Source: Betaproteobacteria bacterium (GTDB lineage Bacteria; Pseudomonadota; Gammaproteobacteria; Burkholderiales; Burkholderiaceae). Taken from it: DNA of 7,877 nucleotides. The stretch lies in assembly GCA_018969885.1 (NCBI GenBank), contig JAGWXN010000155.1, positions 1 to 7,877 on the forward strand. Reading direction: 5' to 3'. Made by a program: the position numbers and the translations under genes. Below, piece by piece: positions 5,964-7,877 of this stretch (the first letter of the stretch is position 1; every line of letters starts with the position of its first letter). The notes under the pieces were generated by a model. That model searched no databases and was not told the DNA's origin. It was given only the letters and a program-made list of their open reading frames with translations.

Positions 5964-6749
5964 ATGGCTGCAGCCTTGCATGTGCATCAGGCCGACGGAA
6001 TCGGCTGGATCGTTTTTTCTAACCTTGAGCGCCACAACGCGGTCACCTATGAAATGTGGTGCGAAGTGCCCCAGGCGATCGCGCGCTTCGATGCCGATCC
6101 GGGCGTCTTTGCAATCGTGCTTGCGGGCGATGGTGAGAAGGCGTTCGTATCGGGCGCCGACATTTCTGAGTTTGAGAAAAAGCGCGGCACGCTTGATGCC
6201 TCAACCATCTACAACGAAGCCGTAGACACCGCTTACGCGGCCGTGCTCGCAGCCGCCAAACCGACGCTTGCGAAGATTCGCGGAATTTGCATGGGCGGCG
6301 GGCTCTACCTCGCAGCGTCCTGTGACCTGAGGATCTGTAACGACCGGGCGCGCTTTGCCATGCCTGCTGCCAAGCTGGGGCTGGGCGTTCGCTACGAGAG
6401 CGTTCGTCGACTGATGGAAGTGCTGCCCTCGGCTCACGCTGCCGACATTGTCTTCACCGGCCGACAGTTCGATGGCCCCGAGGCTGCACGGCTCGGGTTC
6501 GTCAATCGCTCGGTGGCGGATGAGCAACTCGATGAAACGGTCAACCAGTATCTGCAGTGGCTATCGGTGAGCGCGCCGCTCACGGTACGGGCTGCGAAGG
6601 CAGCGATGCGGACCTGGGCGGCGGGTGAAGCGCCGGAGGCGGTTGCCCGCGTTCGCCAGATGACCGATACCTGTTTCGCGAGCCAGGACTATCAGGAAGG
6701 GCGAAAGGCGTTCGCCGAAAAACGTAAACCTCAATTCAAGGGAGTTTGA
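5964..6749 (+). CDS. Crotonase-superfamily protein (enoyl-CoA hydratase-like, catalytic Glu pair missing)
   Basis: A 261-residue acyl-CoA enzyme of the crotonase fold. The CoA-binding/oxyanion-hole segments are intact: FVSGADISEF (61-70) and RGICMGGGLYLAASCDLRI (106-124). The C-terminal part has the family's TGRQFDGPEAARLGFVNR (165-182) and a terminal trimerisation helix. By my alignment with mitochondrial enoyl-CoA hydratase, Glu144 (GGGCE) is Tyr115 here and Glu164 (QPE) is Ala135 (AMPAAKLGLG), so standard hydration is unlikely. Other crotonases with altered residues act as decarboxylases, hydrolases or isomerases. TGGAGAAG precedes the ATG with good spacing. The stop is 3 bp from the next ATG, and the next gene's ribosome site lies inside this coding end, so the two are coupled. 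The fold is certain, the reaction is not. Confidence 0.92.
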   Translation: MAAALHVHQADGIGWIVFSNLERHNAVTYEMWCEVPQAIARFDADPGVFAIVLAGDGEKAFVSGADISEFEKKRGTLDASTIYNEAVDTAYAAVLAAAKPTLAKIRGICMGGGLYLAASCDLRICNDRARFAMPAAKLGLGVRYESVRRLMEVLPSAHAADIVFTGRQFDGPEAARLGFVNRSVADEQLDETVNQYLQWLSVSAPLTVRAAKAAMRTWAAGEAPEAVARVRQMTDTCFASQDYQEGRKAFAEKRKPQFKGV

Positions 6750-6752
6750 AAG

Positions 6753-7736
6753 ATGAAGGCCTGGATGCTTGAAGCGGGCTCGCTCGCGCTCAATCTCGCC
6801 GATCAACCGGATCCCGTTCCCGGGCCGGGTCAAGTACAAATTGACGTGATGGCAGCGTCGCTCAACCGCGGCGAGTTTCTGCACGGTGGAAGCCGGGTGG
6901 TGGCGGTGAAGGGCGCCGCCCAGGTCAAGCGCTGTGGCATGGAGGCCGCGGGCGTGGTGAGCGCGCTCGGGGAGGGCGTGACACGTTACCGCGTGGGTGA
7001 TCGGGTGATGGGCCGGGCGGCGGGTGGGTTTGCCGAGCGCACGATTCTTGATGAGCGCGATTCCATGCCGGTACCCGATAACGTGAGCTGGGTCGATGCC
7101 GGCTCCATCCCGATCGCGTACGCGGTTGCCTACGACATGATCGTCCCCAACGGGGAGCTCAAAGCCGGCGACACCATGCTGGTGACCGCGGCGGCATCCG
7201 GAGTGGGTGTGGCCTGTCTGCAGATCGGTAAGGCGTTGGGCGCGAGGGTGATCGGTACGTCGGGCTCGGCGGCCAAGCTCGAAGCGCTGCGTAAGGTCGG
7301 GCTCGATGAAGGCATCGTGACCCGGGGCGCGGATTTTGTTGAAGCGGTCAAGCGGTTCACCGACGGCAAGGGCGTTCAGCTTGCGATCAACAATGTTGGC
7401 GGATCGGTGTTCGATGCCCTGATGCAGTCGCTTGCCTACATGGGCAGGCTTGCCCAGGTGGGGCATGTTGATGGCATCAAGCGCGCCGAGATCGATGTGG
7501 ACGATCTGCACAGCCGACGCCTCAAGCTGTTCGGTGTCAGCAACCGCTACCGGACCGCGGAGCAGCGCGCGCAGACCATCGACGGGTTTATCCGCGACAT
7601 GCTGCCCCTGGTACGCGACGGACGGCTCAAGCCCTTGATCGATGCGGTGTTTCCGTTCGCGCAGTTACCGCAGGCGGTTGAGCGCATGAAGGCCGATACG
7701 CATGTGGGGAAGATCGCGATTACGCTAGACCGCTAA
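6753..7736 (+). CDS. Zinc-independent MDR-family NAD(P)H:quinone oxidoreductase-like protein
   Basis: A 327-residue medium-chain dehydrogenase/reductase of the quinone oxidoreductase type, which reduces enones, quinones or related carbonyls with NAD(P)H. The N-terminal GroES-like domain has ASLNRGEF (35-42) and GMEAAGVV (62-69), where zinc alcohol dehydrogenases have GHE. The cysteine cluster for structural zinc is absent, so the enzyme is metal-free. The Rossmann fold starts at about 140, with AAASGVGVACLQIGKALGA at 146-164 as nucleotide loop and GTSGSAAK at 168-175, where the small residues do not settle NADPH against NADH. The C-terminus is complete, ending with the usual VGKIAITL. AAGGGAG (6738-6744) gives a strong ribosome site 8 bp before the ATG. 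It is the last gene of block B and could reduce an enoyl or keto intermediate made by the preceding enzymes; that pairing is inference. Confidence 0.93.
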   Translation: MKAWMLEAGSLALNLADQPDPVPGPGQVQIDVMAASLNRGEFLHGGSRVVAVKGAAQVKRCGMEAAGVVSALGEGVTRYRVGDRVMGRAAGGFAERTILDERDSMPVPDNVSWVDAGSIPIAYAVAYDMIVPNGELKAGDTMLVTAAASGVGVACLQIGKALGARVIGTSGSAAKLEALRKVGLDEGIVTRGADFVEAVKRFTDGKGVQLAINNVGGSVFDALMQSLAYMGRLAQVGHVDGIKRAEIDVDDLHSRRLKLFGVSNRYRTAEQRAQTIDGFIRDMLPLVRDGRLKPLIDAVFPFAQLPQAVERMKADTHVGKIAITLDR

Positions 7737-7877
7737 AGGGGGCTTCGCTTTTTTGGATGCGCGTCGGCCGGGGCGGTAGCCGTGTGGCGGATCGACTGGC
7801 TGCGCCGGCGCTAGCGCGCCGGTGCCCTCGGCGAGCAGACGCCGGGCGGAGGCGGACACAAACTCGCTGGCTTTCGC
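7725..7877 (-). CDS. Possible 3' end of a convergent minus-strand gene, unidentified
   Basis: Read on the minus strand from base 7877, an uninterrupted frame of 50 codons ends with TAG at 7727-7725. It begins with a helix-like stretch (EFVSASARRLLAEG), passes through a proline-rich linker, and ends in a basic tail (PGRRASKKAKPP). Third positions are mostly G or C, and the composition looks more like protein than the other two minus-strand frames: one hits a stop, the other is Arg-rich. A plus-strand frame starting at 7757 is also open but gives an Arg-rich sequence. If real, the gene converges on the MDR gene and overlaps its last 12 bases. I recognise no family; the start lies beyond the window. 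Confidence 0.45.
   Translation of the reverse strand, partial: AKASEFVSASARRLLAEGTGALAPAQPVDPPHGYRPGRRASKKAKPPLAV
7805..7822. repeat. Strong GC hairpin near the right edge
   Basis: CCGGCGC (7805-7811) and GCGCCGG (7816-7822) are exact reverse complements around TAGC. The element lies about 70 bp past the MDR stop and inside the putative minus-strand coding end, where it encodes part of an Ala/Gly-rich linker. There is no T-run on either side. It may help end transcription between convergent genes, or may simply reflect GC-rich coding sequence. Confidence 0.35.

Noticed and set aside
6561..7511. Minus-strand open frame of 316 codons opposite the crotonase end and MDR gene
   Set aside because: It is rich in His, Arg and Gly with no recognisable motif, while the plus strand has full family motifs and ribosome sites. 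Long antisense frames are expected in GC-rich coding DNA.
7735..7754. Possible intrinsic terminator (G-rich stretch followed by six T) after the MDR stop
   Set aside because: The T-run is real, but only a 4-bp AAAG/CTTT stem can form before it, and on the minus strand the run reads as Lys-Lys codons of the putative convergent gene.

Overview
The window reads as a stretch of chromosome from a GC-rich Gram-negative bacterium. A betaproteobacterium of the order Burkholderiales is most likely. The reasons are the high G+C at third codon positions, the tight same-strand gene packing, and a free-standing Bug-type (TctC family) solute receptor, a family greatly expanded in that order. This assignment is inference; there is no rRNA or other phylogenetic marker in the window.

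Layout. Nine genes run left to right on the plus strand, in two blocks. Block A (1-3564) is the tail of an ABC-importer solute-binding protein, its permease, its ATPase, the [2Fe-2S] small subunit and FAD medium subunit of a molybdenum hydroxylase (xanthine oxidase / CO dehydrogenase family), and a VOC/glyoxalase-fold protein. These are separated by 22 bp or less or overlap, except for a 47-bp gap before the permease if its ATG start is used, so they look like one operon. A 137-bp gap (3565-3701) follows, with a weak promoter candidate and a perfect inverted repeat. Block B (3702-7736) is an acyl-CoA dehydrogenase, a Bug-type periplasmic receptor, a crotonase-superfamily protein and a zinc-independent NAD(P)H quinone-reductase-like MDR enzyme. 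At the right edge an open frame on the minus strand (7725-7877) probably is the 3' end of a convergent gene, overlapping the end of the MDR gene by 12 bp.

How the genes may work together (inference). The set is what one expects of an uptake-plus-catabolism cluster for a small organic acid, perhaps aromatic or heterocyclic. An ABC importer and a Bug receptor capture the compound, a molybdenum hydroxylase inserts a water-derived oxygen, a VOC enzyme acts on the product, and acyl-CoA dehydrogenase, crotonase and MDR reductase finish the job through CoA thioesters. The substrate cannot be read from the sequence.

The points most worth a second look are these. The catalytic molybdopterin subunit is absent, and a VOC gene stands where it would often be found. 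The crotonase lacks both catalytic glutamates of true enoyl-CoA hydratases. The acyl-CoA dehydrogenase has Asp in place of the usual catalytic Glu and resembles the ACAD10/11 branch. I see no mobile element, CRISPR array, tRNA or rRNA.
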